From Psychrobium sp. MM17-31 (GTDB lineage: Bacteria; Pseudomonadota; Gammaproteobacteria; Enterobacterales; Psychrobiaceae), in contig NZ_JAKRGA010000002.1 of the NCBI RefSeq assembly GCF_022347785.1, positions 1-64,000 on the forward strand: a stretch of 64,000 bases of DNA. Direction: 5' to 3'. Made by a program: the position numbers and the translations under genes. Within the stretch, counting starts at the first letter, position 1. Each line of letters starts with the position of its first letter. Shown here piece after piece: positions 10,117 to 20,188 of the stretch. The notes under the pieces were generated by a model that saw only the letters and a list, made by a program, of their open reading frames with translations, had not been told where the DNA came from and did no database searches.

Positions 10117-11196
10117 ATGCGTATTTCCAGCCACAGCCAACAAGGCTTTAGTATCGTCGAACTCCTTATCGCATTAGTGATAAGTGTGGCGACTATTGGT
10201 GGTTTGTTTTCGATTTACCTCAACACAAGAACAGCTCAAGAAGTGACAGAAGCGAGCTCTCGTGTTCAGGAGAGTGGCAGATTTGCGATGGAATATCTAA
10301 AGCGCGATATTAGGATGATTGGTTATCGCGGTTGCGTCAGTAACAACACTCCCTTGACGACAATAAATTCCAAAGGCATTCCCGCAGGTTACGACCCTAT
10401 TGCCAGCGAATTAATTGCATATACCATCGACGACGGCTGGGAAACAGGTACCCAGTTTGAAGGAAAAACTGGCATCACATCAATTATCAAAAAAGGCACA
10501 GATGCTATTTATATCGCAAGAATGTCTTCAGTTAGCGCACAACTTAGTGAAAATCAGTCGGATAGCTCAGCAAACATCAAAGTGAATCAATCATCCGGTG
10601 TCACTTTTAAAAAGGATGAGGTTATTTACATTTCTGATTGTGTTACTGCTGACATTTTCACCGTCACCAATAGCCCAAATACCAAAGACGGTGTGATTAC
10701 CCTTACTCACGCTCAAGGCACCAACGAAACTAATAATTTAAGTAAAGCCTACCAGAGCAACGCCAATATTGCTCGATATCAGGCTACCCTCTATTTCATC
10801 GGTGATACAGGCCGAAAAAACCGACAAGGAGCGCCAATTTTCGCACTCCATCAGACAGTGGTTGATTATGGTGGCGCAACTGCGTCTTATTCAACTCAAG
10901 AGTTAATAGAAGGCGTAGAGAATATGAAGATTCTCTACGGCGAAGTATTAGCAAGTGGCAACATCAAATATGTTCGCCACGACAAAGCAGCTAAAACTCC
11001 CAACATGCAAGATGTTTCGGCCATTCAATTGGGGTTAATTATTAGTAGCCAAGACGAGGTTCGCACAACTGCTGATACGCAAACATATTACATAGCACAG
11101 CAAGCTATTACTCCTCAAACACAAGGTGCTGTTAACGATAAACGTTTACGCCACTCGTTTAATACCACCGTAAAAATTCGAAACAGGCGATTATAG
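10117..11196 (+). CDS. pilW: Type IV pilus assembly protein PilW
   Basis: A 359-residue minor pilin: leader MRISSHSQQG, then FSIVELLIALVISVATIGGLF. A PilW-type region follows (RVQESGRFAMEYLKRDIRMIGYRGC near residues 48-72). The large C-terminal globular part is less conserved. It lies 25 bp after pilV, and its stop directly abuts the pilX start. Confidence 0.9.
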   Translation: MRISSHSQQGFSIVELLIALVISVATIGGLFSIYLNTRTAQEVTEASSRVQESGRFAMEYLKRDIRMIGYRGCVSNNTPLTTINSKGIPAGYDPIASELIAYTIDDGWETGTQFEGKTGITSIIKKGTDAIYIARMSSVSAQLSENQSDSSANIKVNQSSGVTFKKDEVIYISDCVTADIFTVTNSPNTKDGVITLTHAQGTNETNNLSKAYQSNANIARYQATLYFIGDTGRKNRQGAPIFALHQTVVDYGGATASYSTQELIEGVENMKILYGEVLASGNIKYVRHDKAAKTPNMQDVSAIQLGLIISSQDEVRTTADTQTYYIAQQAITPQTQGAVNDKRLRHSFNTTVKIRNRRL

Positions 11197-11682
11197 ATGA
11201 CTTCGTTACTCAGCAAACAACGTGGTGCAATATTGGTAGTAAGTTTAGTGGTACTTACAACGGTAACCCTCATTTCAGTAACCGAACTTAGCAAGGCGGG
11301 CGAACAGTCGCGCATGACGTCTAATTTTCAACAACAAACCACAACGTTCAATCTTGCCGAAAGTGCCATGTCTCATTCCATGAAGATGATCAGCGAACAA
11401 GCGGCATCTAATGAAGAGAATATGGTAGCAATGGGCAATGCGATGACTGCCGATGAGGGTGTTGAAATGACCGTTAATAACACGCAACTTAGCACTGAAA
11501 AAATGAAGGTGGCGGTTTCTTATAAAACTGAAACAGTCAATGCTTTGCGCGCTGGGATTTCACTAGATTCGAGTCAAAATGACTTCATGATCCGCAAAGT
11601 TAACTTCACTGCAACCAGCACAGCATCTGACCAAAGCTCTGGAGCTACCTCAACAATAGTACAAGGATTTACCTATGAATAA
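11197..11682 (+). CDS. pilX: Type IV pilus assembly protein PilX (copy 1)
   Basis: A 161-residue protein with a PilX N-terminal segment: KQRG followed by [21 protein letters not shown]. It lacks the usual Glu5, as is normal for PilX/GspK-type minor pilins. [21 protein letters not shown] follows. In Pseudomonas, PilX bridges the minor-pilin complex and PilY1. The stop codon lies 8 bp inside pilE. A paralogue occurs at 15784-16263. Confidence 0.87.
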   Translation: MTSLLSKQRGAILVVSLVVLTTVTLISVTELSKAGEQSRMTSNFQQQTTTFNLAESAMSHSMKMISEQAASNEENMVAMGNAMTADEGVEMTVNNTQLSTEKMKVAVSYKTETVNALRAGISLDSSQNDFMIRKVNFTATSTASDQSSGATSTIVQGFTYE

Positions 11683-12067
11683 GCTACGTGGTTTCACGCT
11701 AATAGAGCTAATGATTGTTGTGGCAATTATTGGCATTTTGGCGAGTATTGCTTATCCCAATTATCGCGACTATGTCGTGCGCTCGGAAGATGCTTTAGCG
11801 CAGGCGGCAGTGGTTGAAATTAGCGTTTCACTAGAGCGCTATTACATTGACAACAACAGCTATGCCAATGCAGATACTGCAATGGTTTATCCTAAAAAAG
11901 CACCACTTGATGGCAGTTCTGCAACCCATACATTAGCTGTAACTCCACAACACAATGGCGCAGGATACACTATTACGGCGACTCGTATCGACGATACAAG
12001 CGTGGTGTATAGCTTAGATGAAACAGGCCTCAAAAAAACCGGTAGCACTATCGGTTGGGAGCATTAA
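11675..12067 (+). CDS. pilE: Type IV minor pilin PilE
   Basis: A 130-residue prepilin with a very canonical N-terminus (MNKLRG, then [28 protein letters not shown]) and a short ComP/PilE-like globular domain. It sits between pilX and pilY1, whereas the Pseudomonas order is pilX-pilY1-pilY2-pilE. It is too small and too embedded in the minor-pilin operon to be the major pilin, though that cannot be excluded. It overlaps pilX at its 5' end and is followed 2 bp later by pilY1. Confidence 0.88.
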   Translation: MNKLRGFTLIELMIVVAIIGILASIAYPNYRDYVVRSEDALAQAAVVEISVSLERYYIDNNSYANADTAMVYPKKAPLDGSSATHTLAVTPQHNGAGYTITATRIDDTSVVYSLDETGLKKTGSTIGWEH

Positions 12068-12069
12068 CA

Positions 12070-15000
12070 ATGAAACGTTTTAGCCAGTTATGTACCTACT
12101 TTTTTATCGGCTTATGCCTCCCTCTGGCTAGTGTTTCACCGTCACACGCTGATGATACGGAAATTTTCTATCTCGGCGATACAGTAACTCCTAAAGTCAT
12201 GATGGTATTAGATACTTCAGGCTCTATGGCTTTTCACGTTTCAAATAAAAGAAACCGCATCACAGTAATGAAAGATGCATTAACCCAGTTTATCAACGAG
12301 GCAAACGGTATAAATGTTGGATTGATGCGCACAAATCAGCGCACTAGTGCTGTTGTTTATCCTGTTTCTAGCTTGGAAACATCGATCCAAGAAACCGTAG
12401 AGCGCTTTGATAGACCGATAACTGACGATCGTAACAATGCCTATCAAACAAGCTCAGCAGTTTATGTAAGAACATCTTCTGACAGCAGCTCCTATGAAAC
12501 ATTTAGCTTTAAAGATACTAAATATATTGGCCTTAGATTTGACAACATGATCATTCCGCAAGGCCATCAAGTGGAAGAGGTTTTCTTACAGGTATTTCCT
12601 GATCACGGCTGTGACGGCACTTGGTGTGGAAATTTCACCCTCAATATCCATGGAGAAAAAAGCCCCAATTCCGCGCAATTTGATCATAACGATAATGACA
12701 ATATTAGCAGCCGACCTAAAACTTCAGCATCGGTCGCTGCATATATTACCAATTGGGAAGATAGTGTTAGAACTGAGCCTTACAAACTGTTAAACATAAC
12801 ACCAATAGTTCAAGAAATTGTTAATCAAAGTGACTGGAAAAGCGGTAATGCCCTGAGTTTAATTTTTGATACAAGTTCGCTTAATCAAAGCTGGCACAGC
12901 CGTTTAGGCGGTTTTATGAGTACACGTTCATTGTATTTTAGCCCAACTTTGTTTGTTCGTGTCGCGCCCTATAATCGGACTATCAGTACACGTCAAAAAC
13001 TGATTGAGGAAATGAACAATCAGCGACTTACCAATTATACACCAACAGTTCCAGCGCTCTATGAAGCAGTAAAATATATGACTGGCTCGCGAGTAAAGTC
13101 CAACCATAATAGCACGCTAAATACATCCCGTAACGGCGGTAATCCTAACTATATTTACAATCAATTATTTGAGCGAATTCCACATGCCGACAGTTATCAA
13201 TATGGCCAGATAAATCGACCGCAATATTGTCATGAAAACTGGTTAAACGACGAAGCTTGTCGCCAAATTTACATTAGTGAAAGCGGTGGTACTTTGCGCT
13301 ATAAAACCCCGTTAACTGATACCTGTGGTGACAATGAGGGGCAAATTGTATTGCTAACAGATGGCGAAGCGACTCACGGCTATGGCGCATACGATAATAA
13401 TCAATGGTGGCGTAATATGACCTACGATATTAGCCAAACCATTAATAATACTAACAGCGCCTGTACCCAAGAAGGGCCATCTAATCGTGGTTATGCGCAA
13501 ACCTGTGGTACAACGTTAGCGACCAAAATAAAGAATGGCATTAGCGTAAATGGCTTAACAGATCAGCAGAAAATCAAACTCTATACAATAGGTTTTAACA
13601 ACGAAGATACCTGGTTACAATCAATGGCGAACCACGGTGGCGGTCAATATAAGACAGCAACTGGTACTTCTGATTTGTTACAAGTATTTAAAGAAATTCA
13701 AGCCGACATCATTAAAGAAGCGGTTACCTTCTCTAATACGTCGATAACTCTCAACAGCGCCAATCAGCTTAATCACAATGATAATTTATATTACGCCCTA
13801 TTTACTCCTAACGAATTGTCTTCTTGGCGTGGAAACCTCAAGCATTATAAGTTGAGTAAAAGTGGCAATGTGGTCGATGTAAACCGAAATGTTGCAACCA
13901 ACCCCACTACCGGTTTGTTTTTGGATTCGGCGCAAAGTTTTTGGAGCGCAACAGCAGATGGAGCCCAGGTTACAGCCGGTGGTGCTGCTGAGCGTTTACA
14001 AACAATAAGTCGTAATATTTATACCAATATTGGCTCAGGCGCTGCATTGACCAAGTTAGTTGAAGGAACCAATAGTACTATTAGCGCTAGCGATTTTGGT
14101 TTGAGCTCTGCCACCGATAAAGAAGATCACATCACATGGATGCTGAACAATAAAAATATCGCCGACCCACTACATTCAGCACCTATTGAAATGAGTTATG
14201 GTGACGCCGGATCAGTTATCTTCTTTGGTGATAATCAAGGCTATATTCACGCCATTGATGCTACTACTGGCAACGAATTATGGGCGTTTATTCCCAAGGA
14301 GTTACTCACAAAACAACCAGCAATTCGTCTCAACGCTAAATCGTCCAATCACATTTACGGCATGGATGGTAACATAGTGAAATGGACAGAAGGTGGACGT
14401 AAATACATTGCCAGTGGCATGCGACGTGGCGGCCGTGGTTATTACGCGCTAGATGTCACCGATCGCAACACACCAACACTACAATGGAAGATAACCCCGG
14501 ATAGCAGCGGTTTTTCTCAACTAGGCCAAACATGGTCAACCCCAATTAAAACCAAGATTAAAAAAGGTTCAGGAGAAAAGAGTGTATTAATTTTTGGTGG
14601 CGGCTATGACACCAAGCAAGATTCAGTTACAACTCGCACCGGTGATGATGTGGGCGATGGCATTTATATTATCGATGCCGTTGCTGGCACCATCGAACTC
14701 TCGGCGAAAGACCTCGGATATTCAATCCCTTCTGATATAAAAACTATTGATATTGACGGCGACGGCACAACTGACCAACTCTATGTCGGCGATATGGGTG
14801 GGCGCGTGTTACGAGCCGATCTCGATGGCAGCAACAAACTCAATGTCGATGCTATCGCTGAAATATCAGGGACTAGTCAGTCGACTAATCGTCGTTTTTA
14901 CCATGCACCTGATATTTCGGTGATTGAAGGAACTGGTGGCTCTACATTGGCTGTCGCTATTGGCAGCGGCTACCATGCACATCCAAATAACACGGTTATC

Positions 15001-15552
15001 CAAGATAATTTTTATATGTTCAAACAACCGTTGGCACCTGAGGCCAAACCGACCAAAATTACCAATTCGGATCTCTTGCCAGCAACATTGACTATCGACA
15101 ACGAACTATTAGCGGCTAAAAAAGGATGGTACCTTCCCCTACACAGCGGTGGGGAAAAAGTATTGGCGTCAAGTTTAACGTTTGAGAGTGCAGTCTGGTT
15201 TACAACCTTCCAACCTTCCATTGGCACCAATCGCTGTGTGGTTAAACGAGGCACATCGCGTCTTTATCGCGTAAATATCTCCAATGGTACGCCAAACTAT
15301 AAAAAAGCAATCCCTACAGTCGTTAACGGCAAAGTCGATGAATCAAATTCATGCACAAATACCACGTGCGGAGAAACAGATCGTTATGTTGAATTACAAA
15401 ACGGATCAATTCCACCCAGCCCAGTCTTAATTCACGTTAATGATCCGGACGATACCTCAGAAGGAAGTGGTAGTGTGGTGTGTATTGGCACCTATTGTAA
15501 AGAACTGCCAAGTCGTAAAAGCCGGATGAATTTCTGGCGAGAAGGCCCGTAA
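12070..15552 (+). CDS. pilY1: PilY1-type pilus tip adhesin (copy 1)
   Basis: An 1160-residue secreted protein. Signal peptide to about Ala27 (SPSHA). A von Willebrand A-like domain with a complete MIDAS start DTSGS (Asp48, Ser50, Ser52) begins near residue 42. The C-terminal beta-propeller (about 640-1060) contains a calcium-binding loop with Asp894, Asp896, Asp898 and Asp902 (DIDGDGTTD). PilY1 caps type IV pili and links them to adhesion, mechanosensing and Ca-dependent retraction. I start it at ATG 12070; an in-frame TTG 15 bp upstream lies inside pilE. The C-terminus FWREGP is shared with copy 2. Confidence 0.93.
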   Translation: MKRFSQLCTYFFIGLCLPLASVSPSHADDTEIFYLGDTVTPKVMMVLDTSGSMAFHVSNKRNRITVMKDALTQFINEANGINVGLMRTNQRTSAVVYPVSSLETSIQETVERFDRPITDDRNNAYQTSSAVYVRTSSDSSSYETFSFKDTKYIGLRFDNMIIPQGHQVEEVFLQVFPDHGCDGTWCGNFTLNIHGEKSPNSAQFDHNDNDNISSRPKTSASVAAYITNWEDSVRTEPYKLLNITPIVQEIVNQSDWKSGNALSLIFDTSSLNQSWHSRLGGFMSTRSLYFSPTLFVRVAPYNRTISTRQKLIEEMNNQRLTNYTPTVPALYEAVKYMTGSRVKSNHNSTLNTSRNGGNPNYIYNQLFERIPHADSYQYGQINRPQYCHENWLNDEACRQIYISESGGTLRYKTPLTDTCGDNEGQIVLLTDGEATHGYGAYDNNQWWRNMTYDISQTINNTNSACTQEGPSNRGYAQTCGTTLATKIKNGISVNGLTDQQKIKLYTIGFNNEDTWLQSMANHGGGQYKTATGTSDLLQVFKEIQADIIKEAVTFSNTSITLNSANQLNHNDNLYYALFTPNELSSWRGNLKHYKLSKSGNVVDVNRNVATNPTTGLFLDSAQSFWSATADGAQVTAGGAAERLQTISRNIYTNIGSGAALTKLVEGTNSTISASDFGLSSATDKEDHITWMLNNKNIADPLHSAPIEMSYGDAGSVIFFGDNQGYIHAIDATTGNELWAFIPKELLTKQPAIRLNAKSSNHIYGMDGNIVKWTEGGRKYIASGMRRGGRGYYALDVTDRNTPTLQWKITPDSSGFSQLGQTWSTPIKTKIKKGSGEKSVLIFGGGYDTKQDSVTTRTGDDVGDGIYIIDAVAGTIELSAKDLGYSIPSDIKTIDIDGDGTTDQLYVGDMGGRVLRADLDGSNKLNVDAIAEISGTSQSTNRRFYHAPDISVIEGTGGSTLAVAIGSGYHAHPNNTVIQDNFYMFKQPLAPEAKPTKITNSDLLPATLTIDNELLAAKKGWYLPLHSGGEKVLASSLTFESAVWFTTFQPSIGTNRCVVKRGTSRLYRVNISNGTPNYKKAIPTVVNGKVDESNSCTNTTCGETDRYVELQNGSIPPSPVLIHVNDPDDTSEGSGSVVCIGTYCKELPSRKSRMNFWREGP

Positions 15553-15630
15553 AACAACACTAAAGGCCTACAAAGCCAGCCAGGAAAAAGACAAAAGAAC
15601 TGTAAAAAAAACAGTACACAAAAGCAATAT

Positions 15631-15664
15631 AACCATATGATTATAAAAAGATAATCATATGGTT
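15631..15664. repeat. 14-bp perfect inverted repeat between the two pil modules
   Basis: AACCATATGATTAT (15631-15644) and ATAATCATATGGTT (15651-15664) flank AAAAAG. The stem is perfect but AT-rich and is followed only by AAACTTTTC, so it could be a weak terminator of the first pilus operon or an operator for the second. It lies in the 231-bp gap between pilY1 copy 1 and pilX copy 2. Confidence 0.7.
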
Positions 15665-15783
15665 AAACTTTTCTAATAACGTTAAAAATCTCTCCTATAC
15701 TTACCTCAGTCCGTTATTCACGACCATTTCTCTCATGCGAAATTATCACGTGAATAAATCTTAATCTCGACATTGAGGTTGGT

Positions 15784-16263
15784 ATGAAATCATTTCTAAG
15801 TTCGCAGCGTGGCGCAGTGTTAGTCGTAAGTTTAGTCGTACTACTAGTAATAACCTTGATCTCGACATCACAACTCAGTAACGCCCAAAGCCAATCTAGA
15901 ATGGTTAGCAATGCCCAACAAGCAAGTATTACATTCAACAGCGCTGAAAGTGCACTAATTAACGCGCTATCGTCTATCGCTATTCCAAACGTCGATTCAC
16001 AAAATAATATGAGTGCGATGAACACCTCTATGACTGAAGGAACTGAAGCGACTATTCTTGACAATTCGTTTGATGTAGAAGGACTTACAGTGCGCTTAAC
16101 TTATAAATCAACGCCTCGGAGCTCGTTGCGTGCAGGTGTATCTCTCGACGCCAGCAATGACGATAATATTATTCGAGATGTAAGTTTCGAAATTACCAGT
16201 ACGGCTTCATTCAATAATTCAGGTGCCAACGCAACCCTAAGTCGAGGTTTTATTTATGAATAG
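15784..16263 (+). CDS. Type IV pilus assembly protein PilX (copy 2)
   Basis: A 159-residue paralogue of the PilX at 11197-11682. It has the same SSQRG then [18 protein letters not shown] start, the same SRMVSNAQQASITFNSAESAL block, the same RAGVSLDAS...IIRDVSFEITSTAS C-terminal half and the ending GFIYE (GFTYE in copy 1). GAGGTTGGT precedes the ATG. It overlaps the second pilY1 by 8 bp and is the first gene of a two-gene module that probably has its own promoter. Confidence 0.85.
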   Translation: MKSFLSSQRGAVLVVSLVVLLVITLISTSQLSNAQSQSRMVSNAQQASITFNSAESALINALSSIAIPNVDSQNNMSAMNTSMTEGTEATILDNSFDVEGLTVRLTYKSTPRSSLRAGVSLDASNDDNIIRDVSFEITSTASFNNSGANATLSRGFIYE

Positions 16264-19200
16264 TGCCAGACTTTGGACAATAATCTGCAGTGCCATTTGT
16301 TTGCAAGTTGCATTATTAAAGCCAGTAAAAGCAGACGACACTGAGATATTTCTAGTATCTCAAAAACCCAAGCCTAAAGTCATGATGCTGTTAGATACCT
16401 CTCGTTCAATGAAAAATCAGGTTGGCCAAACAAACAAAAGCCGGCTGACGACAATGCAAGAAGCGATAACTGAATTTATCAGGCAGTCTGAAGGCGTTGA
16501 TATTGGTCTGTCACGGATGAATGAAAACACTGGTGCCGTGATATATCCAGTAACTAATCTAGATGAAACCCTCAGTGAAACTTTTAATCGTTTTAATAGA
16601 GTTGCAACTAGATATAGTGATATGGCGGCCGAAACAACTTCTAAATCGGTAAAGCTCGGTAAAGTGGGAAAATTGTCTTTCAAAGATAACAAATTAATAG
16701 CATTGCGTTTTGCCAATATGCCATTGTCAAAGAACGATAAAGTCATCGAAGCATTTATTGAACTCACACCAGCAGGAGTAAACTGCTTTGCAACTGGAGG
16801 TAGTCTCTGTCCTACGTTCAATATCCCCGTATTTGGTGAGAAATCTGTCAATTCGCTGGCGTTCAACCCAACGAAAGCGAATCTAACAACCAGACCACGC
16901 ACCTCAAACACTACAAATCTGCGTTTCAATTCACCAGGCTCGCCTCGCGATTGGTATTATAGAGATACAACTAATTTCAAAGGCATAAGACAACCTGCCC
17001 ACAAGTTAGGAGACTTATCAAATATAATCAACGAGATAACTTCTGTTTCTGGATGGCAGACTGGTAATGCTATAACCTTGATGCTAGATGTTTCAGATAT
17101 TACCAATGCTCAATTAGGGGGAGTTGCGGGAATTTTATCTGGGCTCAATCCCGTCTTATTTATCCGTACGGAAAAGGACATCAAACGCACGATCACAGGT
17201 CGTGAAAAACTTATCGAAGAGTTGTATAACCAACGTTTGACATTTATGACACCGACAGTCCCTGCACTTTTTGACACACTAAAGTATCTGTCTGGTGAAA
17301 AGGTAAAAATGTCTGTAAACCCTCATTTTAATGCATCAAGAACGGCAACAGAGCACAATAATTACTGGCGTTATTACGAACGTTTATCACATCCTAAATC
17401 ATTTAAAAATGGCAACATAAGCTACCCAACAGGCTGCTTTGAAGGCTGGGAAAATAGCATCGATTGCAAAGATATACGTATTGTCCCAACTAATGGTAAG
17501 TCCCCTAAATACATTAGTCCGCTAACAGATGCTTGCGAAGAAACAGCAACAGTTGTGGTTCTAACCGATGGTTTTGCCGTGCATAACCCAGGATCTCATC
17601 AGACGAATCATTGGTGGTATAACACCATCAATGAAATAAAGAGCTTTCCAGACAACAACCTTGTTTGTCACAACGACAATCGTGGACAAGCAAGTAAGCG
17701 TTATCCACTTGCCTGCAGCCAAGAACTGGTTAGCGCAATAAATAAAGGCATTTTCATCGAAGATTCTATTGCAAAAAAATTTATCGACGTTCACACGATA
17801 GGGTTTAATGTTTCCGATGCGTGGTTAGAAAAGATAGCTCGGCTTGGTAACGGACAATACTTTCAAGCAAGCGACCATGCAGGTCTTAAAAACGCATTTG
17901 AACGCATCCAAAGCAGCGTTTTGTCAAAAACCACAACATTTTCCAGCGCACCTGTTTCCATTGATAGCACGAATCGTCTCAGTCACAATAATGATCTTTA
18001 CTACACACTATTTCAGCCTACAGATAAAACCAGTTGGCAGGGTAATTTAAAGCGCTACAAAGTCAGTGCTGACGGTAATATTATCGACAGCAACAAGCAA
18101 AATGCTTTTGATAAATCAAACAACAGTTTCTATTCATCAGCGGTGAGTTTTTGGAGCAGCAGCGCCGACGGCGATGATGTACTGCAAGGTGGTGTAAGGG
18201 AGCACCTTACTGCAGATCGTAAGTTGTTTGTTAACAATGGGAATTCATTAATAAAAATTAAAAATTCAACTGAATTTACCAGTAAATTCACGCCGCAGGA
18301 TTTTGATGTTGATACAACACAAGAGCGCGACACCATTATTTCGCAAATGCTCTCGAATCAAACCTTGGCAGATCCGCTGCACTCAACTCCCGTTGTTGTT
18401 TCATACCCTAAAAAGAATGGCCAATCGCAAAATTCAGTGGTTTTTTTCGGCGATAATCAGGGCTATCTCCATGCAATTGATGTTGAAACAGGACAGGAGC
18501 TATATGCGTTTATTCCCAAAGAATTATTAGCCATTCAGGCTAAGATTTTTGCCCAAACCAAAGGTACAAACCATATCTATGGGCTAGACGGAAAAATCAG
18601 TAGCTGGAAACAGGGAAACGATTTATTTATTACTGTGGGCATGCGCCGTGGTGGTGCAAGTTACTACACACTCAAAGTTACCAACCGTAATAAACCGACA
18701 TTGGCTTACGTCATATCCCCTCAAAAGCCTGGGTTCGAGAACTTGGGTCAAACATGGTCGGCGCCTAAAGTTATTAACGTGTCTGTAAATGATACTGTCA
18801 CTAAAGCACTTATCTTTGGCGGCGGCTATGATAAAGAACAGGATAACGCAACAAGACGTCAAACTGACAACGCTGGCGATGCTATTTACCTAGTCAGAGC
18901 GAGTAATGGCAGTATATTGAGCAGCCAAACCGGTTTAGGTTACAGTATTCCCTCAGACGTCAAAGCAATTGATTTAGACGGCGATAAAATTGTAGATCAG
19001 GTATACGTTGGCGATATGGGAGGCCGTTTATTACGCTTTAATATGTCTGACGGATATAAATTATCCCAAGCGCAAATTATCGCTAACATCGCAGACAATA
19101 CTATAAGTGGCAACCGCCGATTCTATAATGCGCCAGATGTCTCTATACTCAAGGGCAGCAATGGCACTCAATTAGCAATTGCCATCGGAAGCGGTTTCCG

Positions 19201-19774
19201 AGCACACCCTAAAAATAATAGTATTCAAGATGAGTTTTATCTATTTAAACAACCTGTAGTACCTGAAATCAATCCAACTGCAATCACTCATGCTCGTTTA
19301 ATTGAATCGGTTAAAGACATTGCCGATGACGTATTAAAAACTTACGAAGGTTGGTTCTTTAAGTTATCTAAATCAAAAGGAGAAAAAGTCCTCGCTTCGA
19401 GCACAACCGCCGACAATGCGATTTGGTTTACAACCTTTGAGCCGACGCTTGATAGTGGTGGCTGTAGCATTGGTGGTGGCACATCCCACCTCTACCGCAT
19501 CAATGTCCGTAATGGACTCGCTAACTACAAAAATACCCTTCCCGAAATGGAAAACGGTCAAGCTAAAGTTGAAAATAGCTGTGATAAAACCGAATGCGAT
19601 ATTAGTGACCGTTCTGTCGAACTGGCAAATGCGACTATTCCGCCAGCCCCTGTTCTTATTCACGTGCCTCGCGCATCTGCAGAAGAAAGCGGCACTATGT
19701 TATGTGTAGGAACCATGTGTAACGCATTAGAACCGCGAAAGATTAAATCAACATTCTGGCGAGAGGGTCGATAG
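16256..19774 (+). CDS. PilY1-type pilus tip adhesin (copy 2)
   Basis: An 1172-residue PilY1 paralogue with signal peptide MNSARLWTIICSAICLQVALLKPVKA, then DDTEIF as in copy 1. The vWA MIDAS reads DTSRS (Asp47, Ser49, Ser51): metal ligands kept, but the usual Gly is Arg50. The C-terminal propeller calcium loop DLDGDKIVD keeps Asp906, Asp908, Asp910 and Asp914. The propeller half aligns well with copy 1 (FFGDNQGY, MRRGG, IFGGGYD, YVGDMGGR), while the vWA half has diverged more. Likely an alternative tip adhesin paired with PilX copy 2. Confidence 0.92.
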   Translation: MNSARLWTIICSAICLQVALLKPVKADDTEIFLVSQKPKPKVMMLLDTSRSMKNQVGQTNKSRLTTMQEAITEFIRQSEGVDIGLSRMNENTGAVIYPVTNLDETLSETFNRFNRVATRYSDMAAETTSKSVKLGKVGKLSFKDNKLIALRFANMPLSKNDKVIEAFIELTPAGVNCFATGGSLCPTFNIPVFGEKSVNSLAFNPTKANLTTRPRTSNTTNLRFNSPGSPRDWYYRDTTNFKGIRQPAHKLGDLSNIINEITSVSGWQTGNAITLMLDVSDITNAQLGGVAGILSGLNPVLFIRTEKDIKRTITGREKLIEELYNQRLTFMTPTVPALFDTLKYLSGEKVKMSVNPHFNASRTATEHNNYWRYYERLSHPKSFKNGNISYPTGCFEGWENSIDCKDIRIVPTNGKSPKYISPLTDACEETATVVVLTDGFAVHNPGSHQTNHWWYNTINEIKSFPDNNLVCHNDNRGQASKRYPLACSQELVSAINKGIFIEDSIAKKFIDVHTIGFNVSDAWLEKIARLGNGQYFQASDHAGLKNAFERIQSSVLSKTTTFSSAPVSIDSTNRLSHNNDLYYTLFQPTDKTSWQGNLKRYKVSADGNIIDSNKQNAFDKSNNSFYSSAVSFWSSSADGDDVLQGGVREHLTADRKLFVNNGNSLIKIKNSTEFTSKFTPQDFDVDTTQERDTIISQMLSNQTLADPLHSTPVVVSYPKKNGQSQNSVVFFGDNQGYLHAIDVETGQELYAFIPKELLAIQAKIFAQTKGTNHIYGLDGKISSWKQGNDLFITVGMRRGGASYYTLKVTNRNKPTLAYVISPQKPGFENLGQTWSAPKVINVSVNDTVTKALIFGGGYDKEQDNATRRQTDNAGDAIYLVRASNGSILSSQTGLGYSIPSDVKAIDLDGDKIVDQVYVGDMGGRLLRFNMSDGYKLSQAQIIANIADNTISGNRRFYNAPDVSILKGSNGTQLAIAIGSGFRAHPKNNSIQDEFYLFKQPVVPEINPTAITHARLIESVKDIADDVLKTYEGWFFKLSKSKGEKVLASSTTADNAIWFTTFEPTLDSGGCSIGGGTSHLYRINVRNGLANYKNTLPEMENGQAKVENSCDKTECDISDRSVELANATIPPAPVLIHVPRASAEESGTMLCVGTMCNALEPRKIKSTFWREGR

Positions 19775-19789
19775 CACTCTGCCACCACG

Positions 19790-20182
19790 CTATGGCCGGG
19801 GAGGATTAGGAACGTAAGTTGGTCGGCGCCATAAATAAAGGCTGACACAAGTGGCGATGATTAATAACAGGCCTTTCACCCAAACTATCGGCACAAAAAA
19901 GATCACACTGGCGCCGATAGAGAGCCAAATTAGAAAAATAGTGCTAATTTTGGCTTTAAGGGTCATGCCACGGCCGCTTTGAAAGTTGCGAATGTAATCG
20001 CCAAACCAAGGGTGGTTAAGCAGCCAATCGTGAAATCGCTGTGAACTTTTTGAGAAACAAAAAGCGGCAAGCAACAAAAACGGCGTAGTGGGCAACAACG
20101 GCAACACTATTCCGATAATCGCCAATATTACACAAATCCATCCAGCAACAATCAGAAGCCACCGCTTAACAGCACCTTTCAT
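19790..20182 (-). CDS. YbaN-family inner membrane protein (DUF454)
   Basis: A 130-residue membrane protein with the DUF454 pattern: TM1 and a VLPLLPTTPFLLLAAFCFSKSS segment, then WLLNHPWFGDYIRNFQSGRGM, and two further hydrophobic helices near 75-115. E. coli YbaN belongs to this family; function unknown. It is convergent with the second pilY1 (15 bp between stops) and lies 6 bp after the S4-domain gene on the same strand. Confidence 0.88.
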   Translation of the reverse strand: MKGAVKRWLLIVAGWICVILAIIGIVLPLLPTTPFLLLAAFCFSKSSQRFHDWLLNHPWFGDYIRNFQSGRGMTLKAKISTIFLIWLSIGASVIFFVPIVWVKGLLLIIATCVSLYLWRRPTYVPNPPRP

Positions 20183-20188
20183 AAAAAC

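Noticed and set aside
11197..11682. PilX lacking Glu5 as a possible broken pilin
   Set aside because: Both copies share the same N-terminus without Glu5, and PilX/GspK-type minor pilins normally lack it.
15012..15254. 80-codon minus-strand frame inside pilY1 copy 1
   Set aside because: Fully inside a well supported gene, with no start signal or family match.
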